Assembly (NCBI RefSeq): GCF_011752565.1
Contig: NZ_VWXK01000015.1
Location: forward strand, 92,767 to 156,766
DNA length: 64,000 bases
Reading direction: 5' to 3'
DNA from: Pantoea sp. Ap-967
GTDB taxonomy: Bacteria > Pseudomonadota > Gammaproteobacteria > Pseudomonadales > Pseudomonadaceae
Part shown: positions 41,700-51,543 of the stretch, in pieces
Layout: each line of letters starts with the position of its first letter
How positions within the stretch are numbered: position 1 is the stretch's first letter
Position numbers and translations under genes: made by a program
Notes under the pieces: model-generated
Told to the model about the DNA's origin: nothing
What the model saw: the letters and a program-made list of their open reading frames with translations, nothing else
Database searches by the model: none

Positions 41700-42961
41700 G
41701 GCTCGACCTGCTCCGTTACGACTGGCTTGCCCTTGCCGCCCAGCTCCAGCAGTGCGATGTAGCACAGTGCCGAAGCGCCAATCCCCACCAGCGGTGCAAC
41801 CCACGGCGAGCTATAGGCCAGGACCGCGCCCACGGCATAGGCCACCAGGCCGGTCAGGTTGTAGCGCGGCAGGTTCACCGCCGCCAGCGCCGGGTACTTG
41901 CCACGGTGGCGGTACCAGAAGTCGGCCATGATCACCCCGCCCACCGGCGGAATGATCGAGCCCAGCAGCACCAGGAACGGAATCAGCATTTCATACATGC
42001 CACCCACCGCCAGCACGATCCCCACGCCGGCAGCGGCCAGGGTCATGGTGCGCCGGCGCTCGCTGCGCAGCAGGTGGCAGGCCGCGGCCGACACGTTGTA
42101 GATGGTCGGGCCCTGGATGGTCCACAGGTTCAGGCAGAGCATCACCACTGCAGCGAACGACAGGCCCTGCAGGATCATCACCTCGACGATATCGGCCTGC
42201 TGGTAAACCATTGCGCACCAGGCTCCGGCCACCACCATCAGGCCGTTGCCGAGCAGGAAGGCAACCACGCTGGCCGTTACCGCCACCCGCCCGCTGCGTG
42301 ACAGGCGGGTCCAGTTGGTGGCCTGGGTGGCGCCACTGGCGAAGGTGCCGAAGACCATGGTCACCGCCGCCGAGAAGGTCATTGCCTCGTGGGGCACCAG
42401 CGCTGCCAGTTGCGCCAGGCCGCCCACATGGCGGGTGGCCAACACCATCGAGATCACCAGCAGCACGAACATCAGCGGCACCGACACCCGCGACAACAGG
42501 TCCAGGCCCTTGAAGCCAATGATCGCGGTCAAGCTGAAGCCCAAGCCGAACAGCACCATCAGCGGGGTGCTGAAGCCTTCGCCCAGGCCGAGCATCTTCA
42601 CCAGCACGATGGCCACGGTGGCGGTGCCCCAGGCGTACCAGCCCAGTTCCGCGAAGCCCAGCAGGAAGTCCGACAGCCGGCTGCCCGCCTCGCCGAAGCA
42701 GAAGCGCCCCATCAGCACGGTATTCAGGCCGCTGCGCGAGGCGATGAACGCCAGCGCGGCGGCATACAGCGCCAGCAAGCTGTTGCCGATGGCGGCGATC
42801 CATAGCATGTCGGCGAAATTGAAGGCCATGCCGAGTTTGCCGCCGGCGAACATGGTGCCGGTGAAGAAGGTAAAGCTGAACAGCACCATGGCGATGGGCA
42901 ACAGGCCTTTGCGCGCGGACGGCGGGGCTTCGGACAGCGGGAATTCGCTGGGGGCAGTCAT
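41696..42961 (-). CDS. codB: Cytosine permease (NCS1 family)
   Basis: 421 residues with twelve helices. NCS1 markers: FTGTMFAGGKLGMAFNF near residue 35 and a long helical core with GFKGLDLLSRVSVPLMFVLL. It imports cytosine by proton symport. It is the first gene of the cod operon and faces the MocR gene across 277 bases that contain a perfect 10-base inverted repeat. Confidence 0.93.
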   Translation of the reverse strand: MTAPSEFPLSEAPPSARKGLLPIAMVLFSFTFFTGTMFAGGKLGMAFNFADMLWIAAIGNSLLALYAAALAFIASRSGLNTVLMGRFCFGEAGSRLSDFLLGFAELGWYAWGTATVAIVLVKMLGLGEGFSTPLMVLFGLGFSLTAIIGFKGLDLLSRVSVPLMFVLLVISMVLATRHVGGLAQLAALVPHEAMTFSAAVTMVFGTFASGATQATNWTRLSRSGRVAVTASVVAFLLGNGLMVVAGAWCAMVYQQADIVEVMILQGLSFAAVVMLCLNLWTIQGPTIYNVSAAACHLLRSERRRTMTLAAAGVGIVLAVGGMYEMLIPFLVLLGSIIPPVGGVIMADFWYRHRGKYPALAAVNLPRYNLTGLVAYAVGAVLAYSSPWVAPLVGIGASALCYIALLELGGKGKPVVTEQVEP

Positions 42962-43073
42962 GGGTGGGGCTCCGAGGGTGATAGATGGCGCTCAGACAGC
43001 AAGATGCGGGCCGCTTCGGGGTACCGGGGCATGCGCGGAAAATGCGGGCATGCGTCATAGCAAAACATGTGCT

Positions 43074-43117
43074 TAATGCACAGTTTTACCCGTGATAATC
43101 GACTGAGCTGTGCATTA
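43074..43117. promoter_or_regulatory. Perfect 10-base inverted repeat between codB and mocR
   Basis: TAATGCACAG (43074-43083) and its exact inverse CTGTGCATTA (43108-43117), 24 bases between. A candidate operator for the PucR or MocR protein. Confidence 0.55.
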
Positions 43118-43238
43118 TGACTTAACTTGAGGCAGGCGCGCACCAAATCAGGACGCAGCGGCCCGCCGATTTCACCTGGGCATGGCCTTCTTCATTCAAT
43201 CCGCTATCCTCTGCACTTGCGCGCTACGGACCCTCCCC

Positions 43239-44672
43239 ATGGAACTGCACATCCGCCTCGAAGGGCGCAAAGGCCTGGCCGAGCAGCTGTACCAGCAGCT
43301 GCGTGCTGGCATCGACAGCGGCCACCTCGCCGCCGGCTCCCAGCTACCCCCTACCCGCCTGCTGGCCGAACAACTCGGGGTGTCGCGCAAGACCGTGGCC
43401 GAGGCTTACTCGCGCCTGACCTACGACAACCTGCTCAGCGGCGTGGTCGGCCGCGGCACGTTCATCACCCCACGCCAGCCCCTGCGCGCAGCCCAGGCCC
43501 AGGCCGTGCCGCTGGCAGCTGCGGCCTCGCTGGAGCGCTGGCAGCAACGCGCCACCGTGCTGGGCCGGCGCGCCCAGGAAACGCCGTCGCGCTACGACTT
43601 CGTTGGCGGGGCTTCGAGCAAGGCGCAGTTTCCCTTCGACCAGTGGCGCAGTTGCCTGAACTACGCCTTGCGCCGCAGCCAGCGGCACCCCGAGCGGCAA
43701 TTTTCCGCCCAGGGCCTGCCCGAATTGCGCGAGGCCATTGCCCACCACATCGCCTACGCCCGCGGCGTGCATTGCAGCAGCGCCGATGTGCTGGTGTGCA
43801 ACGGTGCCCAGCAGGCGCTGGACCTGATCGCCCGGGTACTGGTCGAACCGGGCTGCCCGGTGGCAATGGAAGACCCCGGCTACCCACCGGCACGCCAGCT
43901 GTTCCTGGCCTTGGGCGCCCGGCTGCAGTCGGTGCCGGTGGACGACGAGGGGCTGTGTGTCGAGCAAATCGCAGGCGGCACCCGGCTGATCTACGTCACG
44001 CCCTCGCACCAATTCCCGCTGGGCATGCCGATGAGCGAACGGCGCCGCCAAGCCTTGCTGGCCAAGGCTGCCGAGCTGGGTGCCTTGATCATCGAGGACG
44101 ACTACGACTGCGAATTCCGCTACCAGGGCCGCGCCTGCGACGCCTTGCAGCGCCTCGACCGGCAGGGCCTGGTGGCGTATGTGGGCACCTTCTCCAAAAC
44201 CTTGCTGCCGGAACTGCGCCTGGGCTACGCCGTGCTGCCGCCAGCGGTGCTGCAGGCCGCCTGCGTGGCCAAGCACCTGAGCGACTGGCACAGCCCAACG
44301 CTGCTGCAGTGGGCCCTGGCACGGTTCATTGGCGAAGGCCACCTGAACAAGCACATCCGCCGCTGCCACGACATCTACAGTGCCCGCCGCGAACGCATCC
44401 TGGCGCGCCTGGACGGCGACCTGGCCCCCTGGCTGAGCGCCGTGCCGGCCAATGCCGGGTTTCACCTCAGCGCCCTGGCGCGGCCGGGGGTGGATGTGGA
44501 GCTGCTGGCCAGCCTGGCGCGCCGGGTCGAGGTGGGCCTGTATTCGCTGGCGCCGTTCTTCAGCGAAGCACCGGTGCGCCCGGGCCTGTTGCTGGGCTTC
44601 GGCGCCATCGAACTGCTGGACATCGACCCGGCCCTGGACCGGGTGCGCGATACCCTGCAGCGCCTTAGCTGA
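43239..44672 (+). CDS. MocR/PdxR-type GntR regulator with aminotransferase domain
   Basis: 477 residues from ATG 43239; the upstream frame (from 43182) has a hydrophobic stretch not typical of the family. HTH near residues 15-75 (GLAEQLYQQLRAGIDSGHLAAGSQLPPTRLLAEQLGVSRKTVAEAYSRL) then a class I aminotransferase fold with the PLP lysine in TFSKTLLPELRLGY. The stop overlaps the convergent MFS gene by eight bases. It probably controls a neighbouring gene such as the MFS or codB, but this is not shown. Confidence 0.9.
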   Translation: MELHIRLEGRKGLAEQLYQQLRAGIDSGHLAAGSQLPPTRLLAEQLGVSRKTVAEAYSRLTYDNLLSGVVGRGTFITPRQPLRAAQAQAVPLAAAASLERWQQRATVLGRRAQETPSRYDFVGGASSKAQFPFDQWRSCLNYALRRSQRHPERQFSAQGLPELREAIAHHIAYARGVHCSSADVLVCNGAQQALDLIARVLVEPGCPVAMEDPGYPPARQLFLALGARLQSVPVDDEGLCVEQIAGGTRLIYVTPSHQFPLGMPMSERRRQALLAKAAELGALIIEDDYDCEFRYQGRACDALQRLDRQGLVAYVGTFSKTLLPELRLGYAVLPPAVLQAACVAKHLSDWHSPTLLQWALARFIGEGHLNKHIRRCHDIYSARRERILARLDGDLAPWLSAVPANAGFHLSALARPGVDVELLASLARRVEVGLYSLAPFFSEAPVRPGLLLGFGAIELLDIDPALDRVRDTLQRLS

Positions 44673-45861
44673 GCGCAGCGCTGCGCGCCCCCTGCCCTGG
44701 CCGGGCAATGGCGGCGGCATAGCCACGCGGGGCGAAGCAGGCGGTGACCAGCAGCATGGCCAGCACGGTAACCGTCAGCAGCGTCCAAGATGCCTGGAAA
44801 TCGCCGCTGACATCGCGCAACCAGCCGGTGATGTAGGGAATGATGCCGGTCACGATAAAGCCGATGCCCTGCACGAACGCCGCCAGGCTGCCGGCTTCAC
44901 CCGGGGTTTTCAGATGTTCCAGGGTCAAGGTCAGGCTCAGGCTGAAGCACGCCCCGAGGCCAAAGCCAATCATCGCCACCCACACGCCCATCATCAGGCC
45001 CGGCGCCAGCAGCAGGCCGAGAAAGCCCAGCAGCTGGATCGACAGCGCCAGCCACAGGCCCGGGCGCCGGTCGCTGAAACGGCGCAGCAGCAGCGGCAGG
45101 CCCAGGGCGCCACACACCTGGAAGACGGTCATCAGCCCCACCAGGTCGCCGCCCCCCTGGGCCGTGCCGCCGTGCTCAAGATGGTAGGCCGGCAACCAGG
45201 CGACCATGCTGGTGTAGCCGCCATTGATCAGGCCGAAGTACAGCGCCAGCAACCATGCCCGGCGCGTGCCGAACCAGTGCCCCTCGGCGGCGCCGGCCAG
45301 TTTCGCCGCGCCCTGGCGCGGGCGCAGGGTGGCCCAGGCCAGCACCGCCAGCAGCGCCGGTATCGCCCACAGGCCAAGGCCGGCCTGCCAGTGCCCGAAA
45401 TGCCCGCTGACATGCGGGCCAAGCACGGCTGCCAGGCCGCCGCCGCTCATCAACGCGGCCGAGTACAGGCCCATCGCCGCCGCCAGGCGCGTGGGGAACC
45501 AGCGGTTGACCAGGCCCGGCATCATCCCCTGCACCACCGCCACGCCCAGGCCGGCCAGCACGGCGCTGGCAATCAGCGCCCAGGCGCTGTCCAGTTGCAG
45601 CCGCCACAGGCAGGCCAGGCCAATGGCCGCAAGGCCGCCGAGCATGCCGCCATGCTCGCTGATCCAGCGCCGCAGCCAGGGCTGCAGCAGCGGCACCAGG
45701 CCCATGCACAGCACCGGCAGCGCGGTCAGCAGCGCCGCCTGCTGGTAACCCAGCCCGGTGCTGGCACGCATTGGCTCCAGCAACGGGCCAATGCTGGTCA
45801 GGATCGGCCGCAGGTTCAGTGCCAGCAACACCACCAGCAACAGGTTCAATGCCCCTCTCAT
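44665..45861 (-). CDS. CynX/NimT-family MFS transporter
   Basis: 398 residues from ATG 45861. Twelve helices; it starts LNLLLVVLLALNLRPILTSIGPLLEPMR, the CynX/NimT hallmark (LRP and GPLL). Members carry cyanate, nitroimidazole-like compounds or sugars. Its tail overlaps the mocR tail. A cyanase gene is not nearby. Confidence 0.88.
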   Translation of the reverse strand: MRGALNLLLVVLLALNLRPILTSIGPLLEPMRASTGLGYQQAALLTALPVLCMGLVPLLQPWLRRWISEHGGMLGGLAAIGLACLWRLQLDSAWALIASAVLAGLGVAVVQGMMPGLVNRWFPTRLAAAMGLYSAALMSGGGLAAVLGPHVSGHFGHWQAGLGLWAIPALLAVLAWATLRPRQGAAKLAGAAEGHWFGTRRAWLLALYFGLINGGYTSMVAWLPAYHLEHGGTAQGGGDLVGLMTVFQVCGALGLPLLLRRFSDRRPGLWLALSIQLLGFLGLLLAPGLMMGVWVAMIGFGLGACFSLSLTLTLEHLKTPGEAGSLAAFVQGIGFIVTGIIPYITGWLRDVSGDFQASWTLLTVTVLAMLLVTACFAPRGYAAAIARPGQGARSAALS

Positions 45862-46064
45862 CACGAATCGCCACTCCAGATACACAATCCGGGCATTATC
45901 CTGGCTGATCGGTCAAGGCAGAAATGAAGAGATTGGATGCAGGTCAGTGGCCTCCTGAATGCTCGCGATTGGCCTCCTGGCAAAGCGGCCAATTGGCTAT
46001 CGGGCAGCGCGTCCGTGGCCGTTAAGGTAGCGCCTTGTCCACCCCACATGCTCTGGAGCACACC

Positions 46065-46502
46065 ATGCACAACCGTATCGAATGGGCCAAGCACGCACCC
46101 GAGGCCTACAAGGCCATGGTCGGCCTGGAACAGGCCCTGGCCAAAACCGGCCTGGAAAACTCGCTGCTCGAACTGGTTCGCCTGCGCGCCTCGCAGATCA
46201 ACGGCTGCGCCTACTGCGTGAACCTGCACGCCAACGATGCGCGCCAGGCCGGGGAAACCGAGGCCCGCCTGCAAACCCTGAGCGTCTGGCAGGAAACCCG
46301 CTACTTCACTCCCCGCGAGCGCGCTGCGCTGGCCTGGGTGGAATGCCTGACCCGCCTGCCCGAGCGCGGCGCGCCGCAGCCGGAGTACGAGGCACTGCAG
46401 GCGCAGTTCGAACCGGCCGAAGTGGTCAACCTGACCCTGGCCATCGCCACCATCAATGCCTGGAACCGGTTCGGCGTGGGCTTTGCCATGGTGCCCGCTT
46501 GA
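46065..46502 (+). CDS. AhpD-like carboxymuconolactone decarboxylase-family protein
   Basis: 145 residues from ATG 46065, with GGAG six bases upstream. The active site is CAYCVNLH with Cys48, Cys51 and His55, as in AhpD-type peroxidases. It is likely to reduce a peroxide or act as an adapter. A periplasmic catalase gene follows 121 bases later, consistent with an oxidative-stress theme. Confidence 0.88.
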   Translation: MHNRIEWAKHAPEAYKAMVGLEQALAKTGLENSLLELVRLRASQINGCAYCVNLHANDARQAGETEARLQTLSVWQETRYFTPRERAALAWVECLTRLPERGAPQPEYEALQAQFEPAEVVNLTLAIATINAWNRFGVGFAMVPA

Positions 46503-46623
46503 CCCCCCTCAATCGGGTGTAGCAGCACCGCCCTTTCCTACGCTACAGGTAGAAGCCACCTACTGTGCGCAACCTACGGTCTTACTAGCATCGGCGCTTC
46601 CTTCATCAAGCGAGCGCCCTTCC

Positions 46624-48153
46624 ATGCGAGCCACCCGCCACCGCCGTGCTGCATTGACCATCCTGTGTGCCACCGTGATCGTCAGCCCCACGCTGCTGGC
46701 CGCCCCCCTGACCCGCGACAACGGCGCGGCGGTGGGCGACAACCAGCATTCGCAAACTGCAGGCAGCGCAGGCCCGACCCTGCTGCAGGATGTGCAGCTG
46801 ATCCAGAAGCTGCAACGCTTCGACCGCGAGCGCGTACCGGAGCGCGTGGTACACGCCCGTGGGACCGGTGCCCATGGTGAATTCACCGCCTTCGAAGACC
46901 TCTCTGCACTCACCCAGGCTGCGTTGTTCACCCCCGGTGAGAAAACCCCGGTGTTCGTGCGTTTCTCCTCGGTGGTGCACGGCCTGCATTCACCGGAAAC
47001 CCTGCGCGACCCCCGCGGCTTCGCCACCCGGTTTTATACCAGCAGCGGCAACTGGGACTTGTTGGGCAACAACTTCCCGACCTTCTTCATCCGCGATGCC
47101 ATCAAGTTCCCGGACATGGTCCACGCCTTCAAGCCAGACCCGCGCACCAACCTGGGCAACGATGCCCGGCGCTTCGACCTGTTCTCGCACATGCCCGAAG
47201 CCACGCGCACCCTGACGCTGCTGTACTCCAACCAAGGCACGCCGAAAAGCTACCGGCACATGGACGGCAACAGCGTGCATGCCTATAAATTCGTCAACGC
47301 CCAGGGGCAGGCCACCTACGTGAAGTTCCGCTGGAAAAGCCTGCAGGGGCAGGAAAACCTCGACCCCAGGGCGGTGGAAAAAATCCAGGCCAAGCACTTC
47401 AGCCACATGACCGAGGACTTGGTCCACGCCATTAACCGGGGCGACTTCCCCAAATGGGACCTGTACATCCAGACCCTGCGCCCCGAGCAACTGGCAAGCT
47501 TCGACTTCGACCCGCTCGACGCCACCAAGATCTGGCCCGACGTGCCTGAGCGCCGGGTCGGGCAAATGGTGCTCAACCGCAATGTCGGCAACCACTTCCA
47601 GGAAACCGAACAGGTCGCCCTGGCCCCTTCCAACCTGATCACCGGCATCGAGCCTTCCGAGGACCGCCTGCTGCAAGGCCGCCTGTTCTCCTACGCCGAC
47701 ACCCAGATGTACCGGGTGGGCGCCAATGCCGGCAGCCTGCCGATCAACCAGCCCCGGGCGGCGGTCAACAATGGCAACCAGGACGGCGCACTGAACCCCA
47801 ACCGTAGCCGCAGCATGGTCAACTACGAGCCGAGCCGCCTGCAGCCGAGCACGGTCAGCCCGACGGCGCGTGCCAGCCAGCTGGCGTTAAATGGCAGCAC
47901 TCAGCAACAGGGCATTGCCCGGGAGCAGAACTTCCGCCAGGCCGGTGAGCTGTACCGGTCGTATTCGGCCAGCGAGCAGCGCGACCTGGTGAACAGTTTC
48001 GGCCAGTCGCTGGCGGTGGCCGATGACGAGAGCAAGCACATCATGCTGTCGTTCCTGTACAAAGCCGATGCCGAGTATGGGGCGAAGGTGGCCAAAGTGG
48101 CCAAGGGCGAGCTGCAGCGGGTCAAGGCGCTGGCGGCGCAGCTGGAAGATTGA
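46624..48153 (+). CDS. katB: Exported monofunctional catalase, KatB type
   Basis: 509 residues from ATG 46624. A signal peptide (ALTILCATVIVSPTLLA) makes it periplasmic, as in P. aeruginosa KatB. Catalytic His77 in RVVHARGTGAHGEF, Asn in NNFPTFFIRDAIKFPDMVH and the haem-ligand Tyr in RLFSYADTQMYRVG are present. It breaks hydrogen peroxide down to water and oxygen. A REPIN follows. Confidence 0.93.
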   Translation: MRATRHRRAALTILCATVIVSPTLLAAPLTRDNGAAVGDNQHSQTAGSAGPTLLQDVQLIQKLQRFDRERVPERVVHARGTGAHGEFTAFEDLSALTQAALFTPGEKTPVFVRFSSVVHGLHSPETLRDPRGFATRFYTSSGNWDLLGNNFPTFFIRDAIKFPDMVHAFKPDPRTNLGNDARRFDLFSHMPEATRTLTLLYSNQGTPKSYRHMDGNSVHAYKFVNAQGQATYVKFRWKSLQGQENLDPRAVEKIQAKHFSHMTEDLVHAINRGDFPKWDLYIQTLRPEQLASFDFDPLDATKIWPDVPERRVGQMVLNRNVGNHFQETEQVALAPSNLITGIEPSEDRLLQGRLFSYADTQMYRVGANAGSLPINQPRAAVNNGNQDGALNPNRSRSMVNYEPSRLQPSTVSPTARASQLALNGSTQQQGIAREQNFRQAGELYRSYSASEQRDLVNSFGQSLAVADDESKHIMLSFLYKADAEYGAKVAKVAKGELQRVKALAAQLED

Positions 48154-48181
48154 CCGCCCAGGCGCGCGCCCATCCTCTGTT

Positions 48182-48266
48182 GTAGGAGCGGGCTTGCCCC
48201 GCGAAGCAGGCGACGCGGTGCGTGGCACCGGCTTCGCCGGTGTTCGCGGGGCAAGCCCGCTCCTAC
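48182..48266. repeat. REPIN, GCGGGC family
   Basis: 85 bases, near-identical to the element at 6494-6578. Confidence 0.9.
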
Positions 48267-48310
48267 AGGGTTCTTTGTTAAATCAGATGTTTCCATAGGG
48301 CTGACATCCC

Positions 48311-49321
48311 CTACGGAATCGCCAACCTCGCGCGGTAACTGCCCGGGCTCTGCCCCGTCCACTTCTTGAACGCCCGGTGAAACGCACTGGGCTCCTGGAA
48401 CCCGGCCTGTTCGGCAATTTCGGCAATGCTCAACACCCCCTCGCGCAAGCGCTCGAAGGCCATGGCCCGGCGCACCTCGTCCTTGATCTGCTGGTACGAA
48501 CGCCCCTCACGCTCCAATTGCCGGCGAAAGGTGCTGGCACTGATGCCCTGGCGCTCGGCCAATGCCGCCAAGGTTGGCCACTGCCCATAATGGCGGGTGC
48601 GCAGGTGCCGGTACACCTGGGCCACCAAGCCGTTGTGGTTGCGAAAACGAATCACCAGCCCCTGGGGCGCACTGCGCAGAAAGGTTTTCAACCCCGCCAA
48701 GTCCTGCACCACCGGCAAGCGCAGCCAGGCGCTGTCGAACTCAACCTCGGTACGCCCGCTGCCCAGGCGCAAGTCTGGCCCCCACAGCAGCGGGTCATCA
48801 TCCTGGGCCGGGCGGGCCACGGCCAACTCCGTGCGGTCGATGGCGATACGCCGCCCGGCCAGCCAGCACAACAGCCCGACTACCAGCACCAGGTAGGTTT
48901 CCTCGGCGTAAACCCGGGTCAGCGGGTCGGCGATGGCCGAACGCACAACAATCACCGCACGCCCGCCGCGCACCGTCAGGCTGCCCCGCAGGTCGCGCAG
49001 GAACAGGCCGAAATTGCCCAGGCACTGGCGCAAGGCCTTTTCCAGGTTCGGCTCCTGGATCAACCCCCGGCAGATCAAGGCGAAGCTGCCCAGCGGCATG
49101 CCATGGCTGTCGAGCTGGAAGAACTCATCGCCCAGCAGCGCGATCATTTCCAGCCATAGCTGGGCAAAGGCCTTGGCCGGCACCCGCGCCTGGGGCTGGC
49201 CGAGCAGCGCCGGGTCGATGCCTACCCCGCGCAGCCGCGCATCACGGGCCTCGGGCTGCTCGCGCAGGGCGTGGAGCATGGCGTTGAGAAAATACACCGC
49301 GACCGTATCGGTATCGCGCAT
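48311..49321 (-). CDS. AraC-family transcriptional regulator
   Basis: 336 residues. The N-terminal Arabinose_bd-type domain (MLHALREQPEARDARLRGVGID, PQARVPAKAFAQLWLEMIALLGDEFF) is followed by a C-terminal AraC HTH pair (WPTLAALAERQGISASTFRRQLEREGRSYQQIKDEVRRAMAFERL, SIAEIAEQAGFQEPSAFHRAFKKWTGQSPGSYR). It is divergent from the thiolase operon by 165 bases, and is likely to control it. Confidence 0.9.
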   Translation of the reverse strand: MRDTDTVAVYFLNAMLHALREQPEARDARLRGVGIDPALLGQPQARVPAKAFAQLWLEMIALLGDEFFQLDSHGMPLGSFALICRGLIQEPNLEKALRQCLGNFGLFLRDLRGSLTVRGGRAVIVVRSAIADPLTRVYAEETYLVLVVGLLCWLAGRRIAIDRTELAVARPAQDDDPLLWGPDLRLGSGRTEVEFDSAWLRLPVVQDLAGLKTFLRSAPQGLVIRFRNHNGLVAQVYRHLRTRHYGQWPTLAALAERQGISASTFRRQLEREGRSYQQIKDEVRRAMAFERLREGVLSIAEIAEQAGFQEPSAFHRAFKKWTGQSPGSYRARLAIP

Positions 49322-49486
49322 GGGAATTCGCTGTCTATGCTGAGTGGCAAAAAGTGCCAGGTTGACTGAACAGATCCGGCATAGGCTGCGCTAAAGCCTT
49401 TGCCTAGACTCGGACCCCATCCGGGATCGCCGGCCATTCTCGCAGAGCCTGGCCCGCTCCCGCCATGCCCACGCAATGGAGCCGCC

Positions 49487-50671
49487 ATGAGCAACGCAGA
49501 AATCTATGTCGTCAGTGCCGTCCGTACCGCCATCGGTGGCTTCGGAGGCGCCCTCAAGGACCTGCCCCTGGCAGACCTCGCCACCGCCGTGACCCGCGCC
49601 GCCATCGAGCGCTCAGGGGTGCCTGCCGAGCAGATCGGCCATGTGGTGATGGCCAACGTCATCCCGACCGAGCCGCGTGATGCCTACCTGTCGCGGGTGG
49701 CCGCCATGAACGCCGGCATCCCCAAGGAAACCCCGGCCTTCAACGTCAACCGCCTGTGCGGTTCGGGCCTGCAGGCCATCGTGTCGGCGGCCCAGTGCCT
49801 GGCCCTGGGCGATGCCGAGGTGGCCCTGGCCGCCGGCGCCGAGTCCATGAGCCGCGGCCCGTACCTGCTGCCGCAAGCCCGTTGGGGTGCACGCATGGGC
49901 GACCTGCAGGGCATCGACTACACCGTCGGCGTGCTGCAAGACCCCTTCGAACACTTCCACATGGGCATCACCGCCGAAAACGTCGCCGCCAAGCTGGGCA
50001 TCAGCCGCGAAATGCAGGATGAGCTGGCCCTGACCAGCCAGCGCCGCGCCGCCCGCGCCCAGGCCGAGGGCCGTTTCGACAGCCAGATCGTGCCGCTGGA
50101 ACTGAAAACCCGCAAAGGCAGCGTGCAATTCGCCATCGACGAGCACGTGCGTGCCGACGTCAGCGCCGAGCAACTGGCCGCCATGAAGACCGTGTTCAAG
50201 AAAGACGGCACCGTCACCGCCGGTAACGCCAGCGGCATCAACGACGGCGCCGCCGGCCTGGTGCTGGCCACCGCTGATGCCGTGCGCCGCCTTGGCCTCA
50301 AGCCCTTGGCGCGCCTGGTGGCCTACGCCCACGCTGGCGTGGAGCCGGAGCTGATGGGCCTGGGGCCGATCCCGGCCACGCGCAAGGTGCTGGAAAAAGC
50401 GGGCCTCACGGTGGCCGACCTGGACGTGATCGAGTCCAACGAAGCCTTCGCCGCCCAGGCCTGCGCAGTAACCCGCGAACTGGGCTTCGACCCGGAAAAG
50501 GTCAACCCCAACGGCTCGGGCATTTCCCTCGGCCACCCGGTCGGCGCCACCGGGGCAATCATCGCCACCAAGGCCATCCATGAGCTGCAGCGGATCCAGG
50601 GCCGCTACGCCCTGGCGACCATGTGCATCGGCGGTGGCCAGGGCATCGCCGTGGTCTTCGAGCGAGTTTGA
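49487..50671 (+). CDS. bktB: Acetyl-CoA C-acyltransferase (thiolase)
   Basis: 394 residues from ATG 49487 with GGAG five bases upstream. Nucleophile Cys91 in NRLCGSGLQAIV, base His in SLGHPVGATGA and the second Cys in TMCIGGGQG. It condenses or cleaves 3-ketoacyl-CoA. It is followed by a 3-hydroxyacyl-CoA dehydrogenase. The name bktB follows my memory of the P. putida operon; paaJ- or phaA-like use is possible. Confidence 0.9.
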   Translation: MSNAEIYVVSAVRTAIGGFGGALKDLPLADLATAVTRAAIERSGVPAEQIGHVVMANVIPTEPRDAYLSRVAAMNAGIPKETPAFNVNRLCGSGLQAIVSAAQCLALGDAEVALAAGAESMSRGPYLLPQARWGARMGDLQGIDYTVGVLQDPFEHFHMGITAENVAAKLGISREMQDELALTSQRRAARAQAEGRFDSQIVPLELKTRKGSVQFAIDEHVRADVSAEQLAAMKTVFKKDGTVTAGNASGINDGAAGLVLATADAVRRLGLKPLARLVAYAHAGVEPELMGLGPIPATRKVLEKAGLTVADLDVIESNEAFAAQACAVTRELGFDPEKVNPNGSGISLGHPVGATGAIIATKAIHELQRIQGRYALATMCIGGGQGIAVVFERV

Positions 50672-50683
50672 GGGGGCACCAGC

Positions 50684-51532
50684 ATGAGCATTGAACAGAT
50701 TGCAGTGATCGGCGCGGGCACCATGGGCAACGGCATTGCCCAGGTGTGTGCGGTGGCCGGCTACCAGGTGCTGCTGGTGGACGTGTCGCAGGCGGCGCTG
50801 GAGCGCGGCGTGGCGACCCTGGGCAAGAACCTGGAGCGCCAGGTGAGCAAAGGCACCCTCGATGCCGAACGCGCGGCGGCGGCGAAAACCCGCATTCGCA
50901 CCAGCACCGACTACGCCGAGCTGGCCACTGCGCAGTTGGTGATCGAGGCGGCCACCGAAAACCTGGCGCTTAAGCAGCGCATTCTGCAGCAGGTGGCGGC
51001 CAACGTAGGCGCAGACTGCCTGATCGCCACCAACACCTCGTCGCTGTCGGTGACCGAGCTTGCGGCCAGCATCGAACAGCCGCAGCGCTTTATCGGCGTG
51101 CACTTCTTCAACCCCGTGCCGATGATGGCCCTGGTGGAAATCATCCGTGGCCTGCAGACCTGCGACAGCACCTATGCCCAGGCCCTGCTGGTGACCGAAA
51201 AGCTCGGCAAGACGCCAATCACCGCCGGTAACCGCCCAGGCTTCGTGGTCAACCGCATCCTGGTGCCGATGATCAACGAAGCGATCTTCGTGCGCCAGGA
51301 AGGCCTGGCCAGCGCCGAGGACATCGACACCGGCATGCGCCTTGGCTGCAACCAGCCGATCGGCCCGCTGGCCCTGGCCGACCTGATCGGCCTGGATACC
51401 TTGCTGGCGATCATGGAGGCCTTCCACGAAGGCTTCAACGACAGCAAGTACCGCCCTGCCCCGCTGCTCAAGGAAATGGTCGCGGCCGGCTGGCTGGGGC
51501 GCAAGAGCGGCCGCGGTTTCTTCACCTACTAG
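50684..51532 (+). CDS. 3-hydroxybutyryl-CoA dehydrogenase
   Basis: 282 residues. NAD site IGAGTMGNGIAQVCAVAGY; catalytic region HFFNPVPMMALVEIIRG with the His; C-domain PGFVVNRILVPMINEA. It begins 12 bases after the thiolase gene. It acts with thiolase in short acyl-CoA beta-oxidation or ketone-body metabolism. Confidence 0.93.
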   Translation: MSIEQIAVIGAGTMGNGIAQVCAVAGYQVLLVDVSQAALERGVATLGKNLERQVSKGTLDAERAAAAKTRIRTSTDYAELATAQLVIEAATENLALKQRILQQVAANVGADCLIATNTSSLSVTELAASIEQPQRFIGVHFFNPVPMMALVEIIRGLQTCDSTYAQALLVTEKLGKTPITAGNRPGFVVNRILVPMINEAIFVRQEGLASAEDIDTGMRLGCNQPIGPLALADLIGLDTLLAIMEAFHEGFNDSKYRPAPLLKEMVAAGWLGRKSGRGFFTY

Positions 51533-51543
51533 GAGCGCAGGCC

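Noticed and set aside
49613..51427. A 604-codon minus-strand frame across thiolase and dehydrogenase genes
   Set aside because: Shadow frame of two conserved enzymes on the plus strand.
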